Notes: generated by a model not told the origin, from the sequence alone. A stretch of DNA of 64,000 nt from Pelodera strongyloides (GCA_036852015.1 JAANDG010000093.1:62001-126000); one strand, 5' to 3'. Positions 11,687-39,769 are shown, counted from the first letter of the stretch. Made by a program: numbers and translations.

Positions 11687-14093
11687 ATGGGAAGATTTGG
11701 ACGTAAGTCTACAAAAAAAGATGCGGAAGACAGCGGCCCTGAGTCTCCAAATAAGAAACAATCGCAACTGAAACGGGTAGGAACATTCCTTCGATTTAAT
11801 TGAGTCTGCCGACATTTCCGTGTTGGTTACTTTGATCAACATATGAATGCAATTAACTTGGCGCACCGGACAATGATTTGCTAATCGATTTCTTGCTTTA
11901 TCAGTTAGTAACAATAAACAAGCCGTGAGATATTTATAATACGGTCTCTTGTCTTGCATTCATTTGATAACGAGTGAAGGTTAAAAACATATCCCTTCAC
12001 CACTGTGTATTGCGGATATGCCGAACATTTAGAAATCTTCTCAGAATGACGATGAAGCTGCTCCGTCAACATCGACTTTTCGTCCACCCCGAACCCGTTC
12101 TCAAACAAAACAGCAGAAAACGTTAAATTTTACGCCTCCAACCAGCTCGATTTATCGGCGTATCCCGAAAATATACGTAAGTCAACGTCTAGTTTTCTTA
12201 GTCACTGCGTAGCGATCTTTGGTAGTCTTGCGCCTATGTGACAGAGAAAGTTGGTACACTAAGTAAGTATTATCTGAATGTTGTACAGTCATGTATATGC
12301 CACGGAGGTTCTGTCGGAGAAACTAACGTTTGAATAACAGAAACATAATTTAGGGTAGTAATCCTCCTCCGCCGTCCGCTATTGAGAGAACTGTCAGTCG
12401 TTTGCACTCGGATATAATACCAGTGCCGATGACACCGATCGGCCCCGAACGTGATCGCAAGCTGCGCCACTTCCAATCGATATCTTACTTGAAAAACCTC
12501 ACCCTGAAAGCCCCATTCAAGAAGCCAGACATGGTAATATTTTCGAGTTCTTTACTGTTTAATTGCCTTCAGATTAGGAAATGTCGTAATATTATCTGTT
12601 TTAGTGTCGAATTCGCAATCTTCGTGCAATGTGTATTGACGTCGCCTTGATATATCTCAAGGGATCCCGTTTTTATGATGGTATTACTTACTTACTAAAC
12701 TTTATAGTTTCTCTTCACTTAATCTATAGTTAAGTCAACGTTATTATATAAAATCACTTGATCTTTCTGAAAAGGCAATTTAATTATGTAACGGCAAATC
12801 AAATACAGTAACCATCTTTCAGCTTTGAAGTTCATGTACGTATCCGGCATGTATGCCACTAAACTGTCGATAATGAAAGTGAACCCTTCAAAGTACCATC
12901 TTCAATTTTACCTACCGAAAGTTTCCATTCACCCTTTTGCGGTTTGTTACCTTTTCAATATGTACTTTTTTTCGTGGCAGTTTTGTGAATGATGTTGTAG
13001 TTTGATATCACGATCTATCATTGGAGTGCAGAATACTAAATTTCAAATTTCAGTGATATCTTTTAGAAAATGTGAAACAAATGTGACCATAAGTTATGTC
13101 CTGCTTTCAGTAATCCGACTGAATGTGTTTACCTAAGAAAACCTTACAAATATGCTTGTACCACATCGAAAGAGGCACCAAATGTTTGTAAGAATAACAT
13201 TTATAAACTACTTTAGGTTGTGTTTACCAGTCTTCGTTTGGTTCTCTCTGGCGTGGGCAACTTTCGTCTCTGGGGCCATCTCCATCTTGAATTCATAAAC
13301 GTCATATTTGAAGATACTGAAAGAAATTATTTGATAGATGCTGTTAAGGTGATTTTTTTTCGTACATAATTTTCTGTTACCGTAATGACTATTAGTCAGG
13401 GACATCTCAAAGAAGGTCAACCGAACTGAAAACAGTTGTTCTTAGAATTGGACACATCCCTTTCGATTTATAGCCAGGCAACAGTACACTTTATTTTCAT
13501 ACGTTTTCAGCTTTTTTTTTTGATCCATAGACAGCAATAAGCGGGACTCAATGAAAGCAGCTGATCGCTCCAAGCCACTTATGGGATTTGCATATTATGT
13601 GAGAAAAGATCAGTCGTGTTGAATCAATCAAAGTTCCTTTAGAAATTGGAGCCGCGGAGCATAAATTTAATCAATTGCGCTTGCAACAGGCCCTCCTCAC
13701 AGGATGAAGTGATGGGAATACTCGAGGAACTCGTCGGAAGCAAAAAGGTAATAACACTCTCTTGTTCCTTATGATTCTTGTGGTTTAGATATCATTTCTT
13801 GTGAAATATAGTCTGTGCTGCCTTAGTTTTACTTCATTGGTATATTTCTGAGTTTACCCTGGGATGGTCCGACGGTGTTGCATAAAATTCTGGAAAATAA
13901 ATTTCGCATGTTTGTTAATCATATTATTGCAAAATTTATATGAGTTATACTTTAGGTGAGCGTCATCGGCACGCGGAGTTTGTACGAAAGACCGTACTAT
14001 TCCACGGATCCCGATCCAGGCAAATCAGAAATCGATAACACTGCACCGAAGCAACGGAAGAAGAACAACTTTCATTCGAATTTGCACCGCTGA
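11687..14093 (+). CDS. unrecognised basic protein, probably nuclear (7 exons, 262 aa)
   Basis: The exons are 11687-11776, 12045-12176, 12354-12533, 12605-12680, 13531-13598, 13643-13747 and 13956-14093. They total 789 nt in one continuous frame ending TGA. An acceptor (ATTATTTTAG) sits 6 nt before the ATG, as expected for a trans-spliced 5' end. The N-terminal about 75 residues are low-complexity and basic/serine-rich (MGRFGRKSTKK; RPPRTRSQTKQQKTLNF). The middle (residues about 100-190) is more ordered (RDRKLRHFQSISYLKNL; RAMCIDVALIYLKGSRFYD). A short acidic helix follows (DEVMGILEELVGSKK), then a basic tail (KQRKKNNFHSNLHR). The basic clusters suggest nuclear localisation, which is inference. 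There is no signal peptide or membrane segment. I do not recognise the family. Intron 4 is long (850 bp) and could hide an exon. Confidence 0.72.
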
Positions 14094-16802
14094 AATACTT
14101 GAACGTTCAGGAATAACCGGTACGAGAATCCAATTCGTCGTGTGTCAGACTTATGACTTCTAGAAATATATATTATGGTTTTCTCATCATCTACATATTT
14201 GAAACAAATTGTAATCACGACTAACCACTCCGTTCAATAATACTAACACGACAAAGTCGACGTTGTTTTCCTGTGTGTTTATTGTATTTGTTGTTCTTTT
14301 CGTAATCAAGCGATAGATTCTATTCAAAATTAGCTTTTTGCATTCTTATTCTTTCCTTAATTCCCATTGTTGAAACATTTCTCAGTCGTTACTGCACGAA
14401 AGCTCTGTCACTGTTTTGTTCGTGTGCATAGTTCTCATGGTTTTACGAGTCAGTTCTCAGTCATTGGTAACTTTTCAGCAAATACTGTCTTGTCGTTGGT
14501 ATATTTTCGACTTCACTCGGGTAAACATTACATAACACTGTAGCTTACCATTGCTTGACAGTTTTTCGTGTAAATGCAACACTTGTTTTACTCTTTCCAT
14601 ACTTTCTGCCTATTTGGTTTTTCTGCACATTTGCTAATGTAAATGCAGTTGGTAATAATATTGCTAATGATTCCTTGCTAACTACTGTCTTCCTATAATA
14701 TTGCGTAAAGGCTAATGTCATTTGTATTCGTAATAAAGTATTCCCAACTGGCATGTCATTTTATTTTAGGTACTTCTAACTAGAGTCAACACAAAATAAT
14801 GACATCTTGATTAGGATGTTTCACATGTCAGGTTAAAATGGTTTTTCATTACTCTCGGTGGTTTGCCGTATTTGGCGCTGCCAATGTGTTGATAGGTTTA
14901 ATCGGCGTAATTCATTTAATAAGTGAAGGTGGGCGTGGTCTTCTCGGCAGTGTTCACTCATCCAGGGCAATTGACTGAAATAAGGATATATGGGCCCCTT
15001 GTGGATTACATTCTTTCTATTCTTCCATCATAATATGTTATATTTTTATAGATGAAGGAGAGCGCTCGTCATTAGCAATCTTTTAAGTAGGTTCCTCTCC
15101 AACAACTGCATTTTAGAATATTTAATATAAGTTACTGAGAGCAGAAACTGAAACTGGTGCATACTACTCTCATGCTTGGAATGCTGTGCGGTCTTTCTCT
15201 GGGCCAGTTTTAGCTCATCAGATATGATTGCCTGCTGGTGTGCGCATCATTTCGTATGTTTTACTAATGGAAAGCAGGTAACTCTGCCGAAGCAACCGAG
15301 TATCAACAGGGAGGTTTGATGCTGACCTTCCAATAGCCCATCCCCTGCATCGTCAGAGAGTTAGATCAGCTTACCTTATGCCACGTATCTTTACTTCACA
15401 GTTGGTATTCATTGACGGTTTGCTTTGCTGTCTTCCGGACTCTTTTCTTTCTCGAGATCATGAACGCCACCCCCTGCAACTCATAATTAGGTTTCGAATA
15501 CTAAGTGAGTGCACTCTATTGCGCTCCAACTTTTAAAATTTCGTTTCACTTCGCACGTTTCATGATATCCGACGTGCCTGTACGCATTCCTTTGCGTAGT
15601 TTCCTCAATCGGGGAACTAATTTTCATGCCTTTTGATCAGAGCATGGTTTTTTTATTGTTTAAGCAGTTTTGTAGAAGAAGTTCGTTTCAATACTGAAAC
15701 TCAAAAATTATCTTTACACTCGTTTAAGGTATCCGCAAGGATTCTGGATGATGGGGTAATTCGTAAGTTGAACTCAGAAACACGTACTCATGGAAATTAC
15801 CAGTTTCAACGCGAACTGTGATTTATGCTTCATATGAAATATTTTCTGTAAATAACTACATAATTGCGCGGTTTTTTTCTCATTGATAAAAACATATGTT
15901 ATTCGGTTGTAGTGGTTTTCAATTTTATGTGCATAATAAAACAAATGCCACGATTGGTGGTTTGGAGTCACTTTCACATTTGAAGATCGGATAAACAACG
16001 GCATAAAATGTCGTTTTTTCTTGCCGGATCACCATGGGGATTACCGTGGTAAGTGCAGGTTTGGTCCACGCCATCTATCAGAGCATCCTATTGCTTTTGG
16101 CGTTATTCCGGAGGCCAACAAGGCATTGAATTGCGCCCTTTTGTAAATCCCAAATGTGAATTTTTATTGGACTTTATTGGCATCTACCGAAAAATATAAA
16201 ATGACTGAAAAGAGAGATCACGCGTTCCAAAATCTCGAAGATGTGCATGAGTATGTACCGTAGTGTCATACTGTAAATATGCCGTAGATTTGTCATTAGA
16301 TGCCTTCCAGAGCCTTGTTCGCATTTAAAAGTGAGTAAATGATGTAAACGTAATACATAAAAAAATGTAAAGAAGAGTAAAGATAGTAACAATAATCTAC
16401 CATCGCGTACTTTGCAAACTTCGATGATTGACATTTGCAAAGACAAATGGGGTTTCATTAAATGTATTTCTTTAACTAATCGTCACTTTTTTAATCTGCA
16501 CAATAAATCTCAGATTATCCTCAGGAACTTTTTTGGGGGCGCTTTTGTGTCTCTTTTATCTTCATAAATGTAACTAACTGCGTGATTTGGACACGGGATA
16601 AGTCCAGCGGAACAAACATTATTAAGCCGCTCTGCTGTCATGTAATTTGACCATATTAATAGTGCTTCCCCGCACGGACTCGAACTGAAGCTTCTTATCT
16701 CGTGCAAAACACATTGTCACTTATTGTAACGTCACTCGTTTATATATTGTCTCAATGTACTACGCAGATCGTTTATTTGGTTTAGGTGTTTCAGACTGCG
16801 AC
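14094..16802. other. intergenic, no confident gene
   Basis: The sequence is AT-rich. A candidate exon at about 15668-15728 (FVEEVRFNTETQKLSLHSFK, after TTTAAGCAG and before GTATCC) has no clear partner. An open frame at 16174-16458 (minus) shows no domain. Confidence 0.4.
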
Positions 16803-19800
16803 ATGGAACTCCTTATCGGGACTGATGATGAGATATTAGCTCTTCCTCATCTGGACCTTGACGTGTGGATCCGAAGACGACCAACACCTTTTTCCGCAGA
16901 GCAAGATCTTGGTATTTGAATAGTATATGTAATATTCAGTCATTAATAGCCTTGAACGGAGAGGAATTTAGCAGGGCGAAATGAAAATTTCGCTATGCTT
17001 TGTGATCTTTGTGATTGTGATTGCTTTTCCACAGATCTAAAAACGACAGTCAATAATTTTTTACGTTGATATGTGCTCGAATATCTGCTACCGAGAACAA
17101 AGGTGGAAAAGGTTGCTGAACTCATTTTTGCAGCCCTCCAGTATCGAGCTTTCGGTGGTGCCGTGGTGCGAGATGAATGGTTGAAGGAGAATATTATCAG
17201 AAGAGATAACCTTTCCTTCACCACAACCATCTGGAATGATGTGAGCGATCGAAAAAAGTGTGAGTGAAAACTTTTTTCATTTAATTTGATTGAATTTATT
17301 CGATTTTTCTTTCACTAACAAATCATTTAATTTAATTTAATTGATATCGAACACTTGGAAATCCGCCTTATAAATCTCTCCAGGATTAGAATCGATATTA
17401 TTATATATTAAACGTTTATTCGTATAAATAATTCATAAAGGTGGGTATTGTTCTTACTACTTTGTGTGTTTCGTTGTTTTTATTTAACATTTCCGATTTG
17501 CATGATGCTGTAATCCACTAACGTACACTTTTGCAAGCAAATATGCACATTTCATTGTGTTTTAGCCAGTGCTTGAAAATTGACCAAGAACAGAGAACAA
17601 TCAGTTAACAATGATGCTCAGTTTATAAAAATTGTTGAAAAAATCAATAATATTACGCACAAACCATACATATTATATGCAAAATGTAAAAACATAGTCT
17701 CCCGTCTACGTAGATATGTTGATCCCTCTAACTGAAATTCTCCCTTAAACTTTTCACCTCTGGGCTGCATTCCTAGAAGTAGGTGAGTTTTAACAATCTG
17801 ATTTTGGAAATATCTGTTTTAACAATCAGCATACTCTAAATTAATTGTCATTTATTATATGGCTTCCTCATTTTCTTTTATTTGGATCCACTAAATTTGT
17901 ATAATTACTGCTTGTGGTTATGTCGATAAAGTTCATTGCCCAGTTCTTGGAAATCCTCGACTAGTCGATTGGCAACATAGATCCGCTCTGAGTCGATTGA
18001 TTAAAAAAAATAACTAGTTAATAAAACTAGAGTAGTATGAATTTAATAAATACGTGACATGGTCTTGTAGTGTGCAAACGTTTTTTACTTGTACTGAGGG
18101 TTTAGCAGTTTAATGAACAATATTGGACAATGCTCCAGTAGGAAATGGGGGAAACTCAAGAAAAAACGAAAGAAATAAAACAAACATTACTTATTTTTCA
18201 AAAACTCATATTATTTCATCGCAGGGGTGAGCACAGATGGGTGTTCTTGAGCGCCAACTTGGTACACACAATAACAGACAACTCGGTTCATATAATAACA
18301 GAATTCCGCGGGTGCTACTATCGGTGACAGTGTGCGAAACATCTCCTCCTGTTAGTCCACTGTTGTGCTGTCTTGAAGATGAGAAATAAGATTTAGTGAA
18401 AACTAGTTTAGAGAAAGCTGTTCATCATCTTTTCAACGATGCAATGCAGGGCGATCCCTGTAAATTATTTTCTAGCTCTTCCTCATTTGAGAGGTAGATT
18501 ATCACTAGATGAACAAACATGCCGTTTAAGCACGGTTTGTGAAGATATACGCTCTTTCTGTTTTTTTTTTCTCGGCTCAAAGAGACCTTACTTAGTGGAG
18601 AAGTAACAGAACTGTAAAAATAGAGCGATGTGTAGGGATTAATCAAGGAAAAATTGGCAGTAGTGAAGCCCCATCTGGGCTGAGGCTTGTGCGCATTTGA
18701 CAACACGAAAGTACACGAAAGAGATATCTTATTATGCATGTACACAGTATTCTTTGCTTTATAAATTGTATGAAAAACTAGGAAGTCGAGATGTGCGTTA
18801 TCCATGGGGGCTATTAATGTTTGTCCAATGAAGGTTAAAGAATAATAATTCACTTAATAACTTTCTACATTGTGTAACACGTTTAAGCACAAAGAGTGAA
18901 CGAATATAAAGTTGTTTATTAACGGTTAATGCTCTTTTGGTTAATGCGGTTAATGCTCTTTTTTCAGTAATGCTGGAATTCTGCGTTGGTGTAGCGCGTT
19001 CTCCGGTTGAAGCTGCTGAAGTGAGCAAGGCTGTCTGTAATGAAGCATTTGCGCAATTGAGCAAGTTTGTCGAACACAATAGCATCTGGAAGAGACGATG
19101 CTACAAGTATAGTGTGGTAAGACAATTAGAACATTTCAACTTATGATTTTCATGTCAAAAAAAGTATTGTATGTACTTTCCCCGAACCATTTCTGGCAAT
19201 TAACTGGTGCTAGCTAATCACTTACGCAAGCATATCGTATTGCAGCTTTTTGACTACAATAGCTTCGGCCTACCTTCGGAGATTTCAATTTCCATTCTGT
19301 TGAGCACTCTCGCCAAGCACATCACAGTCACAGTGAGTTGGTTTTTAATACGAAAGCAAGACAGTATGGCATTCCCTCGTTAAAAAACAGAAGGAACCAA
19401 GAAAACACGAGGAAGGAGAATAAAATTTATTGCTTATCATGTAAACTAATGTATTTAGATGTGGGTTAACATCAAGCAATTTGTCATTCGTGTGCCGACC
19501 TGCGACGAAATCTTTTTCTTCAGACAGGAACTTTGTGGGAACATTCACCCAATTCCAGACTTATCCCCGGATGAGTATGACCAGGTTTGAGTGTCACTCA
19601 GGGTTTTTTAATGGAAGTTTAGATTTTATGTATCTGCTTGCAGGTTTCACGACAATTGTTGGAATTCACAAAGAAAAATGCGCCTTCTGATGCGGCCTAG
19701 AAGTTTAGGGCCGCTTCTATTTTCAACCCTTTTCCTTTATACAGTACACACCGTGTTGTCAACATTTTGCCTTCAGGGATTCGTCACCATAGTGCAACAT

Positions 19801-20374
19801 CTGGGCGAATTTGACTGTATGCGTGTTCGCTACGGGAAACTAGTCAAGGAATTCATAAGGGAACCGAGATCGGGAAGTGTCCTCAAAAGAGTCGTTGAGG
19901 GAATAAAACATGGATTGTGAGTCTTTTTTAAGTGAATATTTTCCTTTACCACCATATTTCACTTTCTTTTCCGCAAGAAGAGCTTATCATTTAGAACGGG
20001 CGATCAACAGCTTTTATCTCCAGCTGTGCAGCGAACCAGGTGAGTATTTGATACAATTCACGTTGAAAAATATATGCAACGTAAATTTTTGCCGAGAAAA
20101 AACAAGCGTAGCTCAAATATAAAGAAAAAAGTTAATATAATAGTGTATAAAGAATAATGCAACAAAAGCAAAGAGGCTTTTGGAGCATTTTGTAACTGTC
20201 GATCTGCCTAATTGCATGACACTAACATTTCTTACTAACATTTTAGAGATACTTAGATATGTTGTCATTGCCAGTTTTGAAACATTATTTGCAGAAACAG
20301 AAGCCGTCGTCTGTCCGTTCCGGATCTTCAGGTCAATTGCATCGCCACACCAAGGAAACTCCCGGACTTGGTGA
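16803..20374 (+). CDS. unrecognised all-helical protein, gene model possibly interrupted
   Basis: The proposed exons are 16803-16911, 17035-17259, 18968-19116, 19246-19332, 19459-19584, 19777-19916, 19981-20039 and 20247-20374. The phases agree at each junction. The ATG follows two acceptor-like sites (GGTTTAG, GTTTCAG). The protein is rich in amphipathic helices, for example VEKVAELIFAALQYRAF, VMLEFCVGVARSPVEAAEV and FGLPSEISISILLSTLAKH, reminiscent of a HEAT or MIF4G-like solenoid. That is only an impression, and I do not recognise a family. Exon 2 carries an in-frame TGA at 17067-17069. A 54-nt GT-AG segment (17049-17102) would remove it, though its acceptor is poor. An extra exon at 19644-19700 ends in TAG and may be an alternative terminus. 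The last exon is open in two frames; the chosen frame fits the strong GTGAGT donor before it. Intron 2 (1.7 kb) may hold more coding sequence. Confidence 0.6.
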
Positions 20375-21980
20375 GGAACAATTCAGTCCGACAGAGTAAG
20401 ATATCACTTCTACTTGCACGATGAGCAGTCTATTAAGCTGTTGCATGTCTCATTTATTTATTTCTGCTTATTGTATGGTTCCTTTCATTAGTTCTTGCGT
20501 TAGTTTTTTTTCACAGCGGAAGACCGTGAAGACACCATCTCTAAGGTATCTAAGGTAAGGTATCTAAGGTACCTTACCTTAGATACCTTATAGATCCATC
20601 TTCTGCTAAATTCCCACTAAATTTGCTAATCAGCCGTTTAGTTTCTCTTATTTTGTCTTTCCAATTACCCAGAATAATCCATTTGCGAAGTTAATCTTTT
20701 GTTGTAGTCTTCGAGAAAGGACTCAGCTCACCATTGATATCGAGATGTTCGTCCAAGTTTTTACGTCGTAGAGGTAATTACTGACCTTCGCACAATAATT
20801 GCGTTTATCCCTATGGTCAAGCTGATCAATGAGGTTTGCGGTACTAGCAAGCGATATAGGTTTGGTTCATACGAATCAATGAAGCACCCGAAGGCAACCC
20901 TTGCTTCCGAATTTGACCAACCTAGAACACCATACATTGTCCCATGGTTCTTATATGCAAATAACAATACTGACTCTAGGAGAACGCTCAGCATTCATGA
21001 ACGTAAAGACAATGTTGTTCAGATCGTTCATCCTCTGGAAGTCGTAGAAGTACTCCAGTTCAACATTCGGTGAATTGCACTATCGATTGTGCGTCAGTGG
21101 TAGTGCCGAGGGTAGAGAAGTTATTTTGGTGGGTTTAATTAGACCATGGCATTATGGGTGGGGCTCTGTTTATTAATGTCAAGCCCTCACGAAGACAAGT
21201 GACCACGTCATCACAGTTTAAAACATCACCAGCTCAAAACATCGAAAAACTGGACACATCATCAAAAGGTTCCTATGAATCGTCTCAAGGAACTTAACAA
21301 AGAATATTAGTTATCAATGCCTTCAAAGTCTTCATTAGGAGAATGGCACATCAGCGTTTACTTTATAAGTTTATGTGGCTAACCAATAGAGTGTTCATTA
21401 CGGTAATGCGTTGTCGCACTCAGATCTTCTGACTTTTTTCTGATCGTTATAACGTATTCTGGACTAAACTTTCAGCTTTGGACAACGAGGTTCTAGATGC
21501 GCGGACCGTGAATGTGCTTCTTGCAGAAAAGACCTTAGGTCCTCAACGCCCTCCGACTATGTACATTGATTTGCATCTGACAATCACAACCATTGTTATT
21601 TCCTTTTATTAAATTTAAAACATTCTTATTTCCTAAAAGTACAGTGTTAGCACAGTACAGTGTTAGGGGTTACGACCCTACTATTTATGTTTTACATATG
21701 GTAGTTTAACGATTACGCTTTTTGTGCGCACAATTGATTGCTGTTTATGTGGCTTATCAATGTAGAGGCTTGTGTCGTAGTTTGACACAACAAATAGTCT
21801 AGTCTCAGCTGCTTCTCGCCTTAAAAACTGTTATAGTAATTGAAAGTTTCTTTGCTTAACAGAGACTGTTCCACTTTCACACGCATGTTCATTAGCAGAT
21901 ACCTTCCATTTTTTCCATTATTTTTTTTTGCGGAGACAATAAGAGAATAACCATTTACAATATTTATTGATCACATAAGA
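20375..21980. other. intergenic with a perfect hairpin and weak open frames
   Basis: This stretch contains the hairpin at 20542-20590. An open frame on the + strand at about 20744-21073 (ATG at 20813) overlaps an equally open minus frame at 20761-20994, and neither has a recognisable domain. A 45-codon frame after TTTCAG at 21475-21612 looks codon-like but does not join the upstream frame in phase. Confidence 0.4.
20542..20590. repeat. perfect 21-bp inverted repeat (hairpin), 7-nt loop
   Basis: The arm TAAGGTATCTAAGGTAAGGTA (20542-20562) is the exact reverse complement of 20570-20590. The arms are built from TCTAAGGTA repeats. It lies about 170 bp downstream of the preceding gene's stop. Confidence 0.9.
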
Positions 21981-23207
21981 ACAAAAATAAACGAGGAAAA
22001 CATTTTTTTCTTATTTTTAAAGATTAGAACAGTAATAAACATTTCGATAAAAACGCAAATCACACCGGACATATAGCTACTTTATGTAAAATGGAATTTC
22101 CATATACTTTGCCGTTAGGTGGGCTTAATGCTGAAACATTAGACCGGTTTACAACAAGGAAAACTAATTGAGAACGAACTGGTACACGTATAAATCAATA
22201 CAAACTACAGGAACTACTTATTGACAGCTTATTTTGTAGCAAAAAACTGTTCCCACGCAAAAACATTCAGTTATAAACAATCAACGAGAAATATTTAGAA
22301 ACTGCACACACACACACACATAGTTATTAGCCAGATTACTAATTAGTAATGCTACGAAAAACAATGCAAAATTCTCTACAAAAAAGCGGGGGTTGCCACG
22401 CTACATATGTTGGTTACAATATATAGGGGCCGGGCAGTACGCAGCCGGTTCAAGTTTACACAAATCAGTAATGCACTACGGAATACTCATTTCTACTAGA
22501 CGAACGAATGGTGGATTGAACCAAATTAGGGATTAATATTAATTATGACATAGATATTAGTACATAATTTGGCATTGGTGGTCTAGAATAAGGATCTGAC
22601 AGGATGTCATATTGTGTGTACAATGCAAAACATACAAAACAACCAGCAACAAGAATACTATAAAAAGAATCAAAGTGCAAATTAAAACAGCGTAAACAAA
22701 GAAAGCGAACATCTTAGAAATCAGACAAGCAGAGAGAGAGAGACCTGATTCAGGAGAGGCTACCAGAGACAATGTGGGATTAAAAAGTAACAAGTAAAAT
22801 GTGTATAAAACAGAAAGTATAAAAACAATTGCACAAAAAGAGAAAACTTACACAACAAAAAACGCTTTCAGTACATTTTTAGGAGAATAATATGAAAAAA
22901 GTAAAACCACAAAAATTCAGAAAAACCTTGGAACGAATGCAAAATCAGTGCTCATACAGTATACAGAAAAAGGAATAGTAATTATGGGTTTGTATTTGCA
23001 AGGTTTTTCTTACAGAAAACTGTTGTATTAATGTCACTATGTGGATCCAATATAGATATACCCATATCACAAACAAATGACAGATGAGGCGCCGTAGGAC
23101 TGTACATCGCGAGACAGAGAGAGAAACCTGAGGAACATATTATTGATCCGAAATTACGTTCGACAATCCGAATTAGGACCATCGATTGGGGCGTACATCA
23201 GCCAGAC
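21981..23207. other. 3' flank and probable 3' UTR of MYRF
   Basis: This is non-coding AT-rich sequence downstream (minus strand) of the MYRF stop, with a short CA run near 22308. No other gene is visible. The minus frame at 22557-22793 is hydrophobic by composition only. Confidence 0.5.
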
Positions 23208-37374
<14,167 letters not shown>

Positions 37375-39769
37375 TATGAAAATATGTATTGCAAGCGAAA
37401 TGTAGAGTTATCCTTCTCTTTGTGTGAGTAATTCCTTCTGTAATTATGCATATTATTCATGATGAATGAAATGAAATATGCGATGAATCATATGCAAGAC
37501 AGTCATTGCAACAAATAAGAAATGTATGATCAATGCACAACAATTTTTTACACCTCAACATTGATGTATATTATTGAAAAATAAAAAAAATAAATGCCAT
37601 CCAAAAAAAAACTAGCATCTAGTGAACGAACAAAACAATGCGCGGAATTAGGGAGCATGAATAAAAGAATGCACGTTGAATCAAGAAAAAAGAGGTATGT
37701 ATAGATATAAATATTGATGAAGAACAGTTAATATTCTCATCAATGTAGTGATTAAATGCTATTAGTTAGTTTTTCTGAACAAGCAACGTAGCAATATACT
37801 AATCCTTTTCGGGCCCTGAAAGGGTAAAAGCTAAAGGAAATGAATAGATCTTAAAAATTAGATACCACAGAGACCACTTAAAAATACAATAAGAATGCAT
37901 GGAATTAGAGAAGGAGCAAAGGCTAAAAGAAATTTCTAGGTCTCGAAAATAAAGATTACCGGGTTATTTTGGAAACTCAATTTTTAAGTGTTCAGTTGAT
38001 CGTTCACCGACATATCATTAATCACTAAAGTACTGCATTTTGAAATAAAGTCTACAATGTTAGGTACAATTTGGTTGGAATATTCCCTGTAGCCGCAGGC
38101 TAGGGGGGGGGGGGCAGAAGGCTGATTGGGCTTAACACATGCGTGCCAACTTTAGAGTGATAATGAAAAGTAATGAGCGAAGTGCTCAAAGTCGCGCAGG
38201 TCTGACAGAGAATGAATCAATAGAGAAAAGGTCTGGCGTGCCGCCAGGCCTACAGTAGAGAGAGGTCTAGAGCGAGGTAGGTGAGAGATCCCGCATTAAC
38301 ATTAAAAGAGGGAGAGGAGGGTGAGGAACCCTTTCTCTCCTCCATTTCGCAAGCATTTGCGAACTTGTGCATGAAATTCGCGCAGCCCACCCACGGACGG
38401 CACTGCCGCTGCAAACTACTGCTTCAGCAGAAATACTACAAACCAGAACATGACCACTTCTAGGTGAGACCACAAAAAAGCTTTGGCCTGGGCACCAGAA
38501 CACAAATAAACTAAAAGGTATATACTATATACGGAAATGACGCAACAAGATCACAATAGTGACAGTTATCATGGCAAGAAAGTAAAGCACGGCCAGTATT
38601 TGTAGAGTGAAGGAGAGAGGGGGAACATTTGTTGAACGATGCATGAACGAACATTTGTGTAGTGCCTGGAACGCGGAAAGGAAGGTCATTTCGACCAATT
38701 TCGCAATATACAAAATGCACTCAGCAGGCCAAAGCACCACGTTCAAATGCGTAAAAGAAGATTAATAAAAATATAATATTAATAAAAATATTTCAACAAG
38801 TGATTGAAAATGACAGAAGGAAACAAATGCATTCGAAATGCAGAACAAGAGGAACACACGGATGCTGAACGCGTTCAAGCAGCTCAATTGGCTTGTTAAA
38901 AGAAGTCACAATGTATAGGAAAGGTTAACATTGTTCTATAAGAAATGAAGTCCTTAAATACTCCAGTCGAAAGTGATTAGGCTAAAAATAGACCTGTTTT
39001 AACAAGCCAGGATCCAGGAAATAATAACAAGGATATACCGTAATCTCGGCACACCTCACCATCATGCGCGATTACAAGAAAGTGAATAAATGAATGTATC
39101 GAGCGGAGATCTTAAATATGTGTGAATACTGTTATGAATCCTTTTCGCGTGCTGCTTGTCACTAATATATGCGTTCGGAGGATTGACTTTTTATCCAAAA
39201 ACACCCCATCGGTCACATTATCATGTAAGCTAACAAAAATCAAGAAACTAAAAGAAAAACTGACATGTGGCTCGATTTTTTAAGCAGTTGTTATTTTGTT
39301 TGGCTCTGTGAGTGAGGTTTTTTGCGCGGCGAAGGGAACGCCTATATCGACATAGAAAAGAGGACAGAAAAAAACGTGAGGAACACTTGCCCCTACGATG
39401 GACAATAAGACCGAAGAACATAGCATTCAGAAAGGAAGCATTCAACAGATTTAGTGGCCCGAGCTACTTTCAATAGAGGCAATAGATGACATGGAATATT
39501 CTACTATAGCATTTTCTGATTATAAGATTGAATAATTAACAAGCTAGGTTCAACTACGGGAATAAGTTTTTCCCAAGTTCTTGTGAAGAAAGTGGGAAAT
39601 ATGTGTTGTTAAGAAAGTCAAGATTGGGGGAGGGCAGAGCGAATTTGATGTAAGGAAAAACTCTGAAACAATCCATCAAAAAGAGGTCACTCCGGAAGGG
39701 CACATGCACCTACTCCGAAAGTGATAGTTGTTTTTTGGAGAGAAGACATGAATGCACTTCTATTTTTTG

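Noticed and set aside
15633..15821. Possible exon FVEEVRFNTETQKL
   Set aside because: Good acceptor and donor, but no partner exon could be joined with confidence.
16660..16710. tRNA-like T-arm on the minus strand (GTTCGAGTCC)
   Set aside because: No matching acceptor, D or anticodon arms at the right spacing.
20744..21073. 86-codon plus frame and 77-codon minus frame
   Set aside because: Both strands are equally open, there is no domain, and the plus frame does not splice in phase to the next candidate exon.
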